Assembly: GCA_025656455.1 (NCBI GenBank)
Contig: JAHXHS010000021.1
Location: 1-64,000, forward strand
DNA: 64,000 bases
Direction of reading: 5' to 3'
Source of the DNA: Candidatus Thiodiazotropha sp. (ex Epidulcina cf. delphinae)
GTDB taxonomy: Bacteria > Pseudomonadota > Gammaproteobacteria > Chromatiales > Chromatiaceae
Shown: positions 16,467 through 26,305 of the stretch, piece by piece
Layout: each line of letters begins with the position of its first letter
Position numbering within the stretch: position 1 is the stretch's first letter
Notes under the pieces: model-generated
The model's input: only the letters and a program-made list of their open reading frames with translations
What the model was told of the DNA's origin: nothing
Databases searched by the model: none
Program-made: the position numbers and the translations under genes

Positions 16467-16493
16467 AAACAGAGGGAAACCGGGAAATAACGT

Positions 16494-17264
16494 ATGTTGG
16501 CGAAACGTATCATACCCTGTCTCGATGTCGATGCCGGGCGGGTGGTCAAGGGTGTTAAGTTCATCGATATCCGTGATGCCGGCGACCCGGTGGAGGTGGC
16601 GCGGCGCTACAATGAGGAGGGGGCCGATGAGATCACCTTCCTCGATATCACCGCCAGCTCCGATGACCGGGAGACGATCGTGCATGTCGTGGAACAGGTG
16701 GCAAGCGAGGTCTTCATTCCGTTGACCGTCGGCGGCGGAATTCGCACCGCGGACGATATCCGGCGGATGTTGAATGCCGGCGCGGATAAGGTGGCCATCA
16801 ATACGGCCGCGGTGTTCAATCCCGAGTTCGTCAAGGAGGCCACCGAGCGCTTCGGCTCCCAGTGCATCGTGGTCGCCATCGACGCCAAGCAGGTGAGCGG
16901 AGAGGGGGAGCCCCTGAAGTGGGAGATCTTTACCCATGGCGGGCGTAAGCCGACCGGGCTGGACGCCGTCGAGTGGTCGAAACGCATGAGCGACTACGGC
17001 GCCGGTGAGATCCTGCTCACCAGCATGGACCGGGACGGCACCAAAATCGGCTTCGATAATGCGCTCACCCGCGCCATCGTCGATGCGGTGCCGATCCCGG
17101 TGATCGCCTCCGGTGGCGTGGGCAACCTGCAGCACTTGGTGGATGGGGTGAAACAGGGGGGCGCCGATGCGGTATTGGCGGCCAGTATCTTTCACTTCGC
17201 CGAATATAGCATCGGCGAGGCCAAGCGGTTTCTGCAGGATCGGCAGGTCGAGGTACGGTTATGA
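16494..17264 (+). CDS. hisF: Imidazole glycerol phosphate synthase, cyclase subunit HisF
   Basis: 256 residues. TIM barrel beginning [20 protein letters not shown]; catalytic Asp residues in CLDVD and TSMDRDGTK are present, as are the phosphate sites VGGGIRT and ASGGVG. With HisH it converts PRFAR and glutamine to imidazole glycerol phosphate and AICAR. A purine-rich AGAGGG lies 15-20 bp upstream of the ATG. It overlaps hisI by 4 bp. Confidence 0.97.
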   Translation: MLAKRIIPCLDVDAGRVVKGVKFIDIRDAGDPVEVARRYNEEGADEITFLDITASSDDRETIVHVVEQVASEVFIPLTVGGGIRTADDIRRMLNAGADKVAINTAAVFNPEFVKEATERFGSQCIVVAIDAKQVSGEGEPLKWEIFTHGGRKPTGLDAVEWSKRMSDYGAGEILLTSMDRDGTKIGFDNALTRAIVDAVPIPVIASGGVGNLQHLVDGVKQGGADAVLAASIFHFAEYSIGEAKRFLQDRQVEVRL

Positions 17265-17641
17265 GTTGGCTCGACGCGGTGAAGTGGGACAAAGACGGCA
17301 TGGTGCCGGCCATTGCCCAAGAGTCCGGCAGCGGCAAGATACTGATGATGGCCTGGATGAACGACGAGGCGCTACAACTTACCAAAGAGAGTGGACACGC
17401 CGTCTATTGGTCACGCTCCCGGCAGAAGTTGTGGCGCAAGGGTGAGGAATCGGGCCACTGGCAGAGGGTGCGCTCCATGCGTATCGATTGCGATGGCGAT
17501 GTGGTTCTGCTGGAAGTTGAGCAGATGGGCGGTATTGCCTGTCATACAGGTAGGCACAACTGTTTCTATCGGGAGCTGCAGGGCGACGACTGGGTGGAGA
17601 TACTGCCCGTGCTGAAAGATCCGAGGCAGATCTATGAGTGA
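17261..17641 (+). CDS. hisI: Phosphoribosyl-AMP cyclohydrolase
   Basis: 126 residues; a stand-alone HisI domain. Motifs: [32 protein letters not shown]-x-D-x-D metal site in [11 protein letters not shown], and the zinc cysteines in [15 protein letters not shown]. It opens the purine ring of phosphoribosyl-AMP. The start overlaps hisF (ATGA) and the stop overlaps hisE by 8 bp. Enteric bacteria carry a fused HisIE; separation of the two here is common in purple sulfur and related gammaproteobacteria. Confidence 0.97.
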   Translation: MSWLDAVKWDKDGMVPAIAQESGSGKILMMAWMNDEALQLTKESGHAVYWSRSRQKLWRKGEESGHWQRVRSMRIDCDGDVVLLEVEQMGGIACHTGRHNCFYRELQGDDWVEILPVLKDPRQIYE

Positions 17642-17951
17642 TGTTCTACAACAACTGGCCCAGGTATTGGAGGAGCGAAAACAGGCCGCACCTGACAGCT
17701 CCTATGTGGCGAAGCTGTATGCCAAGGGACTGGATGCCATCCTCAAGAAGATCGGTGAAGAGGCGACCGAGACCGTGATGGCTGCGAAAGACGGCGTAAG
17801 GGACAAGATCGTCTATGAAACCGCCGATCTCTGGTTTCACACCTTGGTGCTGTTGGCGCACCAGGGATTGGGACCTGATCATGTGCTGCGGGAACTGGAG
17901 CGCCGATTCGGGCTCTCCGGACTTGAGGAGAAGGCCGGGCGAAGGGAGTAA
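17634..17951 (+). CDS. hisE: Phosphoribosyl-ATP pyrophosphatase
   Basis: 105 residues; an all-alpha MazG-like fold with the metal-binding pattern [16 protein letters not shown] and [14 protein letters not shown] (E-x-x-E and E-x-x-D). It removes pyrophosphate from phosphoribosyl-ATP, the step before HisI. Last his gene of the run; tatA follows after 283 bp that contain a repeat element. Confidence 0.96.
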   Translation: MSDVLQQLAQVLEERKQAAPDSSYVAKLYAKGLDAILKKIGEEATETVMAAKDGVRDKIVYETADLWFHTLVLLAHQGLGPDHVLRELERRFGLSGLEEKAGRRE

Positions 17952-18010
17952 GCTTCGAGACAGGACCCGGTTACCTGGGGTATGATCCCAGACCTGATCG
18001 AATCATTTGT

Positions 18011-18191
18011 GGGCCTCCCTTCGGGCGCGACGAGAAGCCATCATCCGCGTTGTTGCGTTGCTTGGAAAGGGCGCGCCATTCCCGGCGCAACGCGCCTAGC
18101 ACCCCAAAGGCACTTCCTACGGGGCGCGGCTGATGGCTTCTCGTCACGCTGAAAACGTCAAACAGTATAGGATACTACACTAGTGTAGTAT
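18011..18191. repeat. CTAGTGTAG-end repeat family, copy A
   Basis: The core GGGCCTCCCTTCGGGCG and the following 85 bp (GCGTTGTTGCGTTGCTTGG, AAAGGGCGCGCCATTCCC, ACGCGCCTAGCA) recur at 22457-22545. Inner arms CGAGAAGCCATCAT and ATGGCTTCTCG are inverted. The right end finishes with a perfect 20-bp palindrome ATACTACACTAGTGTAGTAT at 18172-18191, 43 bp before tatA. No gene is seen in it. Confidence 0.7.
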
Positions 18192-18234
18192 TCCTGAAAT
18201 GAGAAACCGGCTTGACCGGTGAGCGGAGAAGACT

Positions 18235-18480
18235 ATGGGTTTTGGTGGTATAAGTATCTGGCAACTGTTGATCATTTTGGCAATCGTGTTGCTGCTGTTC
18301 GGGACCAAACGGTTGAAGAACATCGGTTCGGACCTGGGAGGCGCCATAAAGGGCTTCAAGGGCGCGATGAAGGAAGGCGAGCGAAAAGAAGAGCAAAAAG
18401 AGAAGGAGCAGATCGAGCAAGCGGAGTCCGGGACCGTGGTCGATGGTGAGGTGACGTCCAAGGAGCGAGACAAGAGCTGA
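18235..18480 (+). CDS. tatA: Sec-independent translocase protein TatA
   Basis: 81 residues. N-terminal membrane helix ([21 protein letters not shown], about 7-27) with the conserved FGTKRL hinge, an amphipathic helix ([20 protein letters not shown]) and an acidic/basic charged tail. TatA forms the pore of the twin-arginine system. A GGAGA site precedes the ATG. The gene starts 43 bp after the CTAGTGTAG palindrome, so that element may lie in its promoter region. Followed by tatB after 35 bp. Confidence 0.95.
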   Translation: MGFGGISIWQLLIILAIVLLLFGTKRLKNIGSDLGGAIKGFKGAMKEGERKEEQKEKEQIEQAESGTVVDGEVTSKERDKS

Positions 18481-18515
18481 ACAGCATTCCACCTGTCACT
18501 GATTGAGAGAGAGCC

Positions 18516-18842
18516 ATGTTTGATGTCGGTTTCTGGGAACTGACGATCATCGCGCTGGTGGCGTTGGTCGTCATCGGGCCGGAGCGTCTGCCCAAGGTGG
18601 CCCGTACCGCAGGCCTTTGGTTGGGTCGTGGGCGGCGCTTTGTCGCCAATGTGAAGGCAGACATCGACAAAGAGATAAAGGCGGAGGAGCTCAAGGAGGT
18701 CATCGAACAGCAGGCGCGCCTGGCCAATCCGGTGCATGAGATACTTGAAGAGACCAGGGATGATCTCAATCAGATCAAGCACGAGACGGTTGAACAGGTG
18801 AAAGAGAGCCAGGAGGCCCTCGATTCACAGAACAATAACTAG
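18516..18842 (+). CDS. tatB: Sec-independent translocase protein TatB
   Basis: 108 residues. Starts [26 protein letters not shown], the TatB signature with Glu8 in the membrane helix and the GPERLP hinge, then an amphipathic helix and a charged coiled-coil-like tail ([34 protein letters not shown]). TatB pairs with TatC to recognise RR signal peptides. Situated between tatA and tatC in the usual order. Confidence 0.95.
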   Translation: MFDVGFWELTIIALVALVVIGPERLPKVARTAGLWLGRGRRFVANVKADIDKEIKAEELKEVIEQQARLANPVHEILEETRDDLNQIKHETVEQVKESQEALDSQNNN

Positions 18843-18852
18843 CCGGATACCG

Positions 18853-19959
18853 ATGTCGGTCGCCAACTCCCCCGATACCACCACCAAGGAACAGCCGCTG
18901 GTAGCCCACCTGATCGAGTTGCGCGACCGCGTGTTACGCATGGTACTGGTGGTGTTGGCAGTGTTTCTGGTCCTGTTTCCGTTCGCCGACGATCTCTACA
19001 GTACGATCGCGGGACCCATGCGCGCGGCGCTGCCGGAAGGCAGCAGCATGATCTCCACCAAACCGATAGATCCGTTCCTGATCCCTTTCAAACTCAGTCT
19101 GCAACTGGCCATATTCGTCGCCGTCCCTTTTATCCTCTACCAGTTCTGGGCATTCGTGGCGCCCGGTCTCTACCGCCATGAAAAACGGCTGGTCATACCG
19201 TTGCTGGTCTCCAGTACACTGCTCTTCTATCTGGGGATGGCCTTTGCCTATTTCGTGGTCTTCCCCCTGGTATTCACCTTTCTTGCCGGCACAGCGCCGG
19301 AAGGTGTCGAGGTCGCCACCGACATGGGGAGCTACCTCGATTTCGTAATGACCCTGTTTTTTGCCTTTGGGGTTGCCTTCGAGGTTCCGATCGCTACCAT
19401 CATCCTGGTCTGGATGGGGGTCACCACCCCTGAAAAGTTGCGCCACAAACGCCCCTATGTGATTGTCGGCGCCTTTGTGGCCGGGATGTTCCTGACACCG
19501 CCGGATATCATCTCCCAGACCCTGCTTGCCCTGCCGATGTGGGTCCTGTTCGAACTGGGTCTTATCTTCTCGAAAGGCTTCGTCAGGCAGCCGGAGAGTG
19601 AGTTGAAGGATGAGCCGGTTGCCGCAACCGCCGGCGTTGCAATGAGCGGGTCAAAGGATGAGGCCCCGGATGAGAGGGTGGGTAGTGACATAGATCCCGC
19701 CCGGGAGTATGTGGACCCGGACCGTTTCGTGCCCCTCACGGACGATGAGATGGAGGCCGAACTGGATGCCATCGAAGAGACAGAGGAGGAGGGCGACGAA
19801 GTCGAGAGCGTCCGGGAAAAACTCCAGCGGGTACAGGCATGCAGACATGAGGGCGATATCGATGAAGCCAGGGAATTGCTCTATGAGATCCTCGAGGAAG
19901 GGGATGTTGACCAACGCCTGGTTGCGCGGAATATCCTCGCGCAGCTCGATTCAGAGTGA
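18853..19959 (+). CDS. tatC: TatC with C-terminal extension resembling the FimV C-terminal domain
   Basis: 368 residues; TatC usually has about 250. Residues 1-243 are a full TatC with six membrane segments, the Glu in LYRHEKR (Glu110) and the Glu in AFGVAFEVP (Glu177) used for RR-peptide binding. Then comes an acidic, low-complexity linker (about 245-320) and a final helical segment (323-365) with the sequence pattern E-K-L-x-R-V-x-A-C-R-x-E-G-D-x-x-E-A-R-E-L-L-x-E-I-L-E-E-G-D-x-x-Q-R-x-x-A-R-x-I-L-A-Q-L. That pattern strongly resembles the C-terminal FimV domain. The extension is in frame without a stop, so it is part of the protein. Its function is unknown; it should face the cytoplasm. 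Confidence 0.93.
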   Translation: MSVANSPDTTTKEQPLVAHLIELRDRVLRMVLVVLAVFLVLFPFADDLYSTIAGPMRAALPEGSSMISTKPIDPFLIPFKLSLQLAIFVAVPFILYQFWAFVAPGLYRHEKRLVIPLLVSSTLLFYLGMAFAYFVVFPLVFTFLAGTAPEGVEVATDMGSYLDFVMTLFFAFGVAFEVPIATIILVWMGVTTPEKLRHKRPYVIVGAFVAGMFLTPPDIISQTLLALPMWVLFELGLIFSKGFVRQPESELKDEPVAATAGVAMSGSKDEAPDERVGSDIDPAREYVDPDRFVPLTDDEMEAELDAIEETEEEGDEVESVREKLQRVQACRHEGDIDEARELLYEILEEGDVDQRLVARNILAQLDSE

Positions 19960-19963
19960 CGAG

Positions 19964-20302
19964 TCAGCGGATGCGCAGACGGGTGCCGTGCACCAGGGAA
20001 AGCGTGATCTCCTCGGCAGAGAGGCCGGCAGGGAAATAGGTGCCGGATATCTTTGCGCTGTTGATGCTGGCGCCCTCGAGATTGGTATGACTCAGGTTCA
20101 GTCCGCGTAGATCCGCGTGGCGCAGATAGGCGCCACTGAGGTCCAGGTCGCGGGCATCCAGGTCGCGCAGATCGACCCCCCTCAGATCGGCATGTTGTAA
20201 GTCGCAAGCCTCGCCATCAGCGCGCCGCCGGTTGAACTCCTCGACCTTTCCCTCTTTGAGCAAGAGATACATCGGGTCCTGTTTCTGCTCGGGCTTTTGC
20301 AT
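19964..20302 (-). CDS. Pentapeptide-repeat protein
   Basis: 112 residues, no signal peptide or membrane segment. Between about residues 30 and 85 it shows pentapeptide repeats of the A(D/N)LxG type (LQHADLRGVDLRDLDARDL, then LRHADLRGLNLSHTNLEGAS), predicted to fold as a short right-handed beta helix. The N-terminus (MYLLLKEGKVEEFNRRRADGE) is a helical cap also seen in other small pentapeptide proteins of this group. The precise role is unknown. Its stop lies 4 bp from the tatC stop on the other strand (convergent). Confidence 0.85.
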   Translation of the reverse strand: MQKPEQKQDPMYLLLKEGKVEEFNRRRADGEACDLQHADLRGVDLRDLDARDLDLSGAYLRHADLRGLNLSHTNLEGASINSAKISGTYFPAGLSAEEITLSLVHGTRLRIR

Positions 20303-20406
20303 GTGCGTCTCCCACCAGGTGAATCCTAAATCCCATACTATTCATAAATTGCCATCGGTGTCTTCTGCATCTAGTATTGATTATATTAATACTCTGAGCA
20401 AGTTAT

Positions 20407-21318
20407 ATGGCGGGCACCCCACAGATTCACTACAAGCAGAATCGGCTCAAGCAGTTGCGCGCCTTTTGTCATGCCGCGCAGACGGGGTCCATCAGTGAGG
20501 CGGCTGACAGACTCTATCTGAGTCAGCCCACGGTATCGCTACAGATACAGGCCCTGGAGCGTGAAATGGAGACGGTGCTGTTTGAGCGAAGAGGCCCGAA
20601 AATCAAGCTGACACCGGAGGGCGAGACCCTCTACAAGCTTTCCCAGCCCCTGGTGGAAGGGATGGATAAGTTACAGGAGACCTTTTCCGCCTCATGTGGA
20701 AAATTGGAGAGCGGCGAACTGAATGTCGCTGCCGGCGAATCCACCATCCTCTACATACTGCCGGAACCCATTCGCCGGTTCGCGGTACGCTATCCCGGGA
20801 TACGGGTGAAGCTGCATAATGTGACAGGACGCGATGGCATGGCCATGCTGCGGGCTGACGAGACAGACCTGGCTATCGGTTCGATGCTCGAAGTTCCGGA
20901 CGATGTCACCTATCAACCGGTGGTGAACTACGCCCCGGTGTTGATCGCGCCGCTGGATCATCCGTTGGCCAAGAAAACATCCATCCGGTTGCACGATATC
21001 AGCCCATACGGCCTTATCCTGCCGCCGCACCATCTCAGTACCTGGCGGATGGTCGACCTGGTCTTCAAGCAGCACAACGCCAACTACAACGTCACCCTCG
21101 AGGCGGGCGGATGGGAGGTGATCAAAAAGTATGTGGAGATCGGTCTGGGTATCTCCATCGTCACGGATGTCTGCCTCACCGGTGAAGAGCGGATAGCCAC
21201 CATCCCCCTGGGCGAATACTTTCCCGACAGGAGTTATGGCATTGTGCTGCGCCGAGGCAAGTTCCTCTCCCCCCAGGCCAAGCGCTTTCTTGAAATTGTC
21301 AAAGAGGTGTTCAAATAG
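20407..21318 (+). CDS. LysR-family transcriptional regulator, CysB-like
   Basis: 303 residues. N-terminal winged helix-turn-helix (LKQLRAFCHAAQTGSISEAADRLYLSQPTVSLQIQALERE, about 14-53) and a LysR substrate-binding domain from about 95. The domain layout is closest to CysB/Cbl-like regulators, but the specific effector is not identifiable. LysR proteins often regulate a divergent neighbour; the divergent gene here is the pentapeptide protein, separated by about 104 bp of AT-rich DNA with TATATTAATA. The downstream sigma-54 activator starts 61 bp after the stop and may be co-expressed. Confidence 0.9.
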   Translation: MAGTPQIHYKQNRLKQLRAFCHAAQTGSISEAADRLYLSQPTVSLQIQALEREMETVLFERRGPKIKLTPEGETLYKLSQPLVEGMDKLQETFSASCGKLESGELNVAAGESTILYILPEPIRRFAVRYPGIRVKLHNVTGRDGMAMLRADETDLAIGSMLEVPDDVTYQPVVNYAPVLIAPLDHPLAKKTSIRLHDISPYGLILPPHHLSTWRMVDLVFKQHNANYNVTLEAGGWEVIKKYVEIGLGISIVTDVCLTGEERIATIPLGEYFPDRSYGIVLRRGKFLSPQAKRFLEIVKEVFK

Positions 21319-21379
21319 AGAAGCTTGTTCCCATGGCATTTTCCACAGCAAGCAAACTGTTTTACAATAGGACCGGTTC

Positions 21380-22336
21380 ATGTCGGAGATCGCTATGTTA
21401 GGAAAAGCCCCGGAATTTCAGACCTTGCTGCGCGCCATGCGTATCGTGTCCGCCACTGACGCCACCGTCCTGGTGACGGGTGAGAGCGGTACGGGCAAAG
21501 AACTGCTGGCTCAGGCCCTGCATAAGAACAGCCGACGACGGGACAAGCCCTTCATCACCGTCAATTGCGCCGCACTGCCCGTGCAACTGGCCGAGAGCGA
21601 ACTCTTCGGTCATCGCAAGGGCGCCTTTACCGGGGCCTCCAGTGACAGCATCGGTAAGGTGCAGGCCGCCCACGGCGGCACCCTGTTCCTGGACGAGATC
21701 GGCGAGTTGTCGGTGGCGGTGCAGGCAAAGCTGTTGCGTTTCCTGGAGACCGGGGAGTGTCAAACAGTGGGTTGCGCCACCAATCAATGCGTCGATGTGC
21801 GGGTCATCGCCGCTACCAACCGGGATCTCTCCCGCTCCATCGATGACGGGACCTTCCGCCGGGATCTCTACTACCGCCTGCATGTGGTGCCGCTGGAGTT
21901 GCCGCCCTTGCGTCAGCGTTCCGGCGATGTGGAGCTGTTGCTAAAGGGGCTGACAACCGAACTTGCCTCGAATTACGATCTGCGCCCGCCGGTCTATGGC
22001 AAATCGGTATTGAAGCTGCTGAACGGCTACCACTGGCCCGGCAATGTACGGGAGTTGAAGAATTTTTCGGAACGCATGTTGATCCTTTTTTCAGGGCGCA
22101 AAGTCGAGATCGAAAATCTGCCTCGTGAGTTTCGCATGGCACCCAGCCAGCGAATCTCTGCGAATGACCGCTTCGTATTGCCGGAACAGGGGTTGAGCAT
22201 GGATGAACTGGAGGCCAGCCTGATCGAGCAAGCACTGAGAAAAGCCCTGGGGAATCGCAGCAAAGCCGCTCGATTACTGGGGCTCACCCGAGACACCCTG
22301 CTCTATCGGATCAAAAAATACGCCATAGAGTGCTAG
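21380..22336 (+). CDS. Sigma-54-dependent activator lacking a sensory domain
   Basis: 318 residues. It starts directly with the AAA+ domain: Walker A GESGTGKE (34-41), GAFTGA loop (81-86), Walker B LFLDEIGE, and the R-finger region FRRDLYYRL. A Fis-type helix-turn-helix follows at the C-terminus (NRSKAARLLGLTRDTLLYRIKKY). The GAFTGA loop that touches sigma-54 is intact, so it should be active. No receiver, PAS or GAF domain precedes it, as in PspF, so control must come from a partner protein or expression level. The target promoters are unknown. The final TAG stop lies inside the left terminus of the repeat element that follows. Confidence 0.93.
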   Translation: MSEIAMLGKAPEFQTLLRAMRIVSATDATVLVTGESGTGKELLAQALHKNSRRRDKPFITVNCAALPVQLAESELFGHRKGAFTGASSDSIGKVQAAHGGTLFLDEIGELSVAVQAKLLRFLETGECQTVGCATNQCVDVRVIAATNRDLSRSIDDGTFRRDLYYRLHVVPLELPPLRQRSGDVELLLKGLTTELASNYDLRPPVYGKSVLKLLNGYHWPGNVRELKNFSERMLILFSGRKVEIENLPREFRMAPSQRISANDRFVLPEQGLSMDELEASLIEQALRKALGNRSKAARLLGLTRDTLLYRIKKYAIEC

Positions 22337-22602
22337 TGTGGTGTAACGTATAAACTGTACCAATCAGAGGCCCGTCAATGCCTCAAGACCAGGTGCAGCG
22401 CGCAGGCAATGGCAGCGCCCTTGTCAAGCGCTGCAACGCAGGATTGAGGCATTGACGGGCCTCCCTTCGGGCGAGACGCTAAGCCGTCATCTGCGTTGTT
22501 GCGTTGCTTGGAAAGGGCGCGCCATTCCCTGCGCCACGCGCCTAGCAGCTAACGGCTTAGCGTCTCGCTGATATCAGCAATTAGTATGAGACACTACACT
22601 AG
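22333..22602. repeat. CTAGTGTAG-end repeat family, copy B (270 bp)
   Basis: The left end CTAGTGTGGTGT (22333-22344) and the right end ACACTACACTAG (22591-22602) are near-perfect inverted termini. Inside are two nested palindromes: AGGCCCGTCAATGCCTCAA (22373-22391) with its inverse near 22444-22462, and GAGACGCTAAGCCGTCAT with its inverse near 22547-22567. The section from 22457 to 22545 matches copy A at 18011-18100. The first bases coincide with the stop codon of the upstream activator gene. Non-coding, MITE-like. Confidence 0.75.
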
Positions 22603-22630
22603 GCAGAGAGGTGCCCCGCCGTGCACAGCA

Positions 22631-23263
22631 TCAATAGATGCGGAAACCGCCATGGCGTCTGCGGCTGCGGAAGTCGAACAGCACAATGCCGGCCGTGATG
22701 CCGAGGATAAAGGCAACCGCTGTGGCGATCAGTCCCCAATTCAGCGGAATCGCTCGTTCCTGACCGCTTTGGCGACGACGCAGGGCCTCGTTCTCCTGTT
22801 GGACCTTGTCCAATGCAGCCACCACGCTTTCGGCATTCTTCAACTGTCCCTGCAACTCGGCATTGGCCTGCTCTTCCTGGTGCTTGATGTTCGCCAATTC
22901 CGCCTTAACGCTCTTCAGTTGGGCGGTCTTTTCATGCACGGCGTTGTTCAGGGTTTCGTTCTGCTGCTGAAGCTCCATAAGCTGCGCCCGAGCAGGCTTA
23001 TCCTTGATAAGAAACCCCGCCTTGGTCCAGCCCTCGATCCCCTCTTGGGTGCGCACCTTTGCAAACAACCCCTCCTCCTCCAGGAGTTCGAGTTCCGTGC
23101 CGCTATTGAGACGTTGCAATAGCTTTCCTTTGGAGTTGATCAGCTCGTGCAGGGAGAGTTGGAGTTCATCCGTGACGTAACGTATCTCAGCAGCCGCGGA
23201 AAGGCCGCAACCGATCAGGCAGATCCCCAGAAAGCAAAATTTGTAGTATTTCATCCAATCCAT
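22631..23263 (-). CDS. SH3-domain envelope protein of the YgiM / TIGR04211 type
   Basis: 210 residues. N-terminal signal peptide or anchor (KFCFLGICLIGCGLSAAA), bacterial SH3 domain at about 26-85 (IRYVTDELQLSLHELINSKGKLLQRLNSGT... LFAKVRTQEGIEGWTKAGFLI), a coiled coil at about 92-165, and a C-terminal membrane helix (WGLIATAVAFILGITAGIVLF) with a basic tail FRSRRRHGGF. This is the domain order of YgiM-like proteins; the function is unknown, likely envelope-related. Start at the ATG 23261-23263; a second ATG three codons in is possible. Confidence 0.85.
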   Translation of the reverse strand: MDWMKYYKFCFLGICLIGCGLSAAAEIRYVTDELQLSLHELINSKGKLLQRLNSGTELELLEEEGLFAKVRTQEGIEGWTKAGFLIKDKPARAQLMELQQQNETLNNAVHEKTAQLKSVKAELANIKHQEEQANAELQGQLKNAESVVAALDKVQQENEALRRRQSGQERAIPLNWGLIATAVAFILGITAGIVLFDFRSRRRHGGFRIY

Positions 23264-23530
23264 CTTGCGGAGTTACCGCCTCCAACTAAAAAAGGGAGGA
23301 TTAGTGAGGATATCGAATAGATCGCCTGTGTACTAGTACACAGTATCCCGCCGAAACGATATTGAATATGATCGAGGTCTCAGTTTTCGGCCCTGCCGGG
23401 CGACAGACGCGGCTGGGATTTCCTGAGTGATCCACACTCGATTCCTTCCGCGGCATTCAGTCTATGTTCAGCCTTGACCGCTTAACCTGTAGTTGTGTTT
23501 AACCACTCAACGGGAACAGGAGAAGCCAAT

Positions 23531-23935
23531 ATGAAACCGCTTCGTGCAACACTAATCGCCGCTTCGCTCTCTCTCTTTCTGGCCATGCCGGCAGTCGCTG
23601 ACCGCGGTGACAAGCACTACTACGGCGACAACAAGATGGAGCATAAGATCGGCAAACGACTGGGCCGGCAATACCACAGGATCGAGCATGGCATCGACAG
23701 GGATCGGCTGACCTACAAAGAGGCCAGGATCCTCAAAAAGAGACTCCGTAAGATTCGTAGGCTCTCAAGGGAATATCGGGAGGATGGCTATCTTTCGCGT
23801 AAGGAGTTTCGTCGTTTGACCCGGAAATTAGACAATAACAGCGATCTGATCCAAGCGTTCATACACAACGGCATAGAGCGTTATGTTATCTATCACGACA
23901 AATATGCGAAGAACCGGGATCGTTGGGAATATTGA
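23531..23935 (+). CDS. Small secreted basic protein of unknown function
   Basis: 134 residues from the ATG at 23531, preceded by AGGAGA; the longer frame from 23495 lacks such a site. A clear signal peptide (MKPLRATLIAASLSLFLAMPAVA) is followed by a strongly basic, helix-forming mature part with many Lys, Arg and Tyr (MEHKIGKRLGRQYHRIEHGIDRDR and following). Repeated R-x-L-T/S-(Y/R)-K-E patterns suggest an internal two-unit structure (DRLTYKEARILKKRLR; DGYLSRKEFRRLTRKL). I do not recognise the family. Convergent with the hybrid kinase gene, 4 bp apart. Confidence 0.75.
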   Translation: MKPLRATLIAASLSLFLAMPAVADRGDKHYYGDNKMEHKIGKRLGRQYHRIEHGIDRDRLTYKEARILKKRLRKIRRLSREYREDGYLSRKEFRRLTRKLDNNSDLIQAFIHNGIERYVIYHDKYAKNRDRWEY

Positions 23936-23938
23936 TGG

Positions 23939-26305
23939 CTACTCAGGCTTGATCGGACCAGAGTTCAAACGGTGAAATATTTCATAAAAACGGCTGATCT
24001 GGCTTAGGATGGCGGAGACACTTGCGTCGATTTGCGCCACCGGCGGGGGATCCAGCTTCAAGATCTCCTTGAGGCGCATGGCCTCGGTGTGGAGTTGTGA
24101 TGCGCCACTGCTGCCGGCGGAGCCTGCAAGTTTGTGCATTGCCTGGTAAAGGGCAGGGTAGTCGGCGTTGGAGTGAGCTTCCCGTATGGCGGCTTCATTG
24201 CCCGGTAACATGGTTAAGAACTCCTTGAGGATCAGTTTGGCTGTGTGTTCGTCTCCGCCCACGGTTGCGAGGGCTGTTTCATGATCGTAAACCGGCAACT
24301 CATTTTCCCTGTCAGTTCCCTGTCGGGTCGAGTTGTCTTGGTAGTGAATGTCGGCGCACCACTTGGCAATCATGGCATAGAGTTGTTCCGGGAAGTATGG
24401 CTTGGCCAGCAGGTCATTCATCCCGGCCTCTATCACTTCCCGGCGTTTTTGCGGCAAGACATGGGCGGTGACGGCAATGATCGGCGTCTTTTCGGCGCCG
24501 CTGTGGGGCTGGCGCAGCAGTCGGGTTGCCTCGATTCCGCTCATCTCCGGCATCTCCAGGTCCATCAGGATGAAATCAAACGACTGGCTGGCGATCTGCT
24601 CTAGCGCCTCGACGGCGCTTTGCACCGCCACTACGTCCGCGCTCTCGTTGATGAGCAGGGTTTTGGCCAGCATCAGATTGACGGTGCTGTCATCGACCAC
24701 CAGGATGGCCTTGCTGGCGAGAAGCGACCCAGGTTTGCCCATATGCGGTATTTTCTGAACCGGATTTTTGTCAGAGTAGGGGTTGACCCAGGGCGCATCT
24801 GCCATGCTCTCTCCCTTCGGCAGGTCCAGGCGAACCAGGGTGGTAAAGGTTGAACCCTCTCCGGGGATGCTGGATAGGGTGACCTCACCATCCATCATGT
24901 AGACCAATCGTTGGGCAATCACCAGTCCGAGGCCGGTGCCGCCGTAATGCCGGGTGATCGAGCCGTCACATTGCTGGAAGGGCTGGAACAGTTGCGCCTG
25001 CTGTTCGGGGGTGATGCCTATGCCGGTGTCGCGCACGGTGATGCGCAGAGTGATCCGGCGATTCTCCTGTGACTCCTTTTTGATACTGATGGCGACCTGT
25101 CCTTTGTCGGTAAACTTTATCGCATTGCCGACCAGGTTGATCAGCACTTGTCGAAGTCGCGCCGGATCGCCGAACAGCACCGGGGGAACGTCATGGGCCA
25201 CGTAAGTCGTCAGCTCCAGCCCCTTGTCCAGGGCCTTTGGGGTAAAAAGGACGCGCACGCCGTCTATCAGCGCCTCGAGGACGAAGTTACTGCACTCCAG
25301 GTTGACCTTGCCTGCCTCCATCTTCGAGAAATCGAGAATGTCATCGATGATGTCGAGCAGACTGCTGGCTGAACTGGTGATGATGCGGACATAGTCGCGC
25401 TGTTGCTCGTTGAGGTCAGTCTTCTCCAGTAGACTGGTAAAACCGATCACGCCGCTCATGGGAGTGCGGATCTCATGGCTCATGGTGGCAAGGAAATCAC
25501 TCTTCGCCTGACTGGCGGCTTCAGCCCCTTCTTTAGCCCATTCCAGCTCCCGGGTCCGTTCCGCCACCAGATGCTCCAGGTCCTGGTGGTAAGCGTTCAG
25601 TTCACGGTCGTAGGTCTGGATCCGGTCGAGCATGATGTTGAAGCCGTCCACCAGGGTGCCCAGTTCGTCATTACTGATGCGTTCGGCCCGGCGGCCGAAG
25701 TCCCGCTTGGCGGCTACCGCTTCCATGGTGTCGAGCAGTTGTCGCACCGGCACCGAGACCACGCGTTGAAAACGGCTGGAAAGGAGTAGCGCGAACAGCA
25801 TGGAGACAATGAATACCCCCAGCACCAGGAGGGATTGCTGGACCAGTGCTGAACGCGCCCGGCTCATGTCGCCGACGATGCGGAAATAACCGATCGATTC
25901 TCCATCCAGAATAATGGGTTCTTCGACCGCGACCCAGCCGAAATAGAACTCGTTCAGCGCCTCCTTCCTGCCTACCTCCCCTACGGCCTCGAAATGGGGG
26001 GAGCGGTACTCGGCGAAGATCTTGCCGCCCCGGCGGAGAATGCTGGCCCGGACCACGTCATTCTGGGTGGAGAGCGTGGCGAGGATATCGGCCGCTGTCT
26101 GTTGGTCGTGGAAAGCGAGAGCGGCGCTGCTGTTGGCCCCGAGCAGCGTGGCCAAGGCCTGCAGGCGAGTGGCGGCCTCGCCCCGGGCGGACTTTATTTC
26201 GACCACCATGAACAGGAACAGGCTAAGCAGCAGCACCGACGCGGCGGTAGCCAGGATGATGGCTTCCAGCTTCTGCTTTATGGAGGCGTTACGCAGCAGC
26301 TTCAT
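23939..26305 (-). CDS. Hybrid sensor histidine kinase (CHASE-like, HAMP, HisKA, REC, Hpt)
   Basis: 788 residues. Two membrane helices (about 17-36 and 156-177) bracket a periplasmic CHASE8-like sensor, followed by HAMP (178-232), a coiled coil, HisKA with His277 in SHEIRTP, an ATPase domain (Asn394 box, DTGIGI, GGTGLGL), a receiver with Asp581 (DLEMPEMSG) and Lys634, and an Hpt domain with His723 (HKLAGSAG). All phosphotransfer residues are present, so a full BarA-like relay is possible. It overlaps the yfiR-like gene by 4 bp, and a TonB receptor lies upstream in the same direction, suggesting that the three form one signalling operon. The output response regulator is not in the window. Confidence 0.95.
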   Translation of the reverse strand: MKLLRNASIKQKLEAIILATAASVLLLSLFLFMVVEIKSARGEAATRLQALATLLGANSSAALAFHDQQTAADILATLSTQNDVVRASILRRGGKIFAEYRSPHFEAVGEVGRKEALNEFYFGWVAVEEPIILDGESIGYFRIVGDMSRARSALVQQSLLVLGVFIVSMLFALLLSSRFQRVVSVPVRQLLDTMEAVAAKRDFGRRAERISNDELGTLVDGFNIMLDRIQTYDRELNAYHQDLEHLVAERTRELEWAKEGAEAASQAKSDFLATMSHEIRTPMSGVIGFTSLLEKTDLNEQQRDYVRIITSSASSLLDIIDDILDFSKMEAGKVNLECSNFVLEALIDGVRVLFTPKALDKGLELTTYVAHDVPPVLFGDPARLRQVLINLVGNAIKFTDKGQVAISIKKESQENRRITLRITVRDTGIGITPEQQAQLFQPFQQCDGSITRHYGGTGLGLVIAQRLVYMMDGEVTLSSIPGEGSTFTTLVRLDLPKGESMADAPWVNPYSDKNPVQKIPHMGKPGSLLASKAILVVDDSTVNLMLAKTLLINESADVVAVQSAVEALEQIASQSFDFILMDLEMPEMSGIEATRLLRQPHSGAEKTPIIAVTAHVLPQKRREVIEAGMNDLLAKPYFPEQLYAMIAKWCADIHYQDNSTRQGTDRENELPVYDHETALATVGGDEHTAKLILKEFLTMLPGNEAAIREAHSNADYPALYQAMHKLAGSAGSSGASQLHTEAMRLKEILKLDPPPVAQIDASVSAILSQISRFYEIFHRLNSGPIKPE

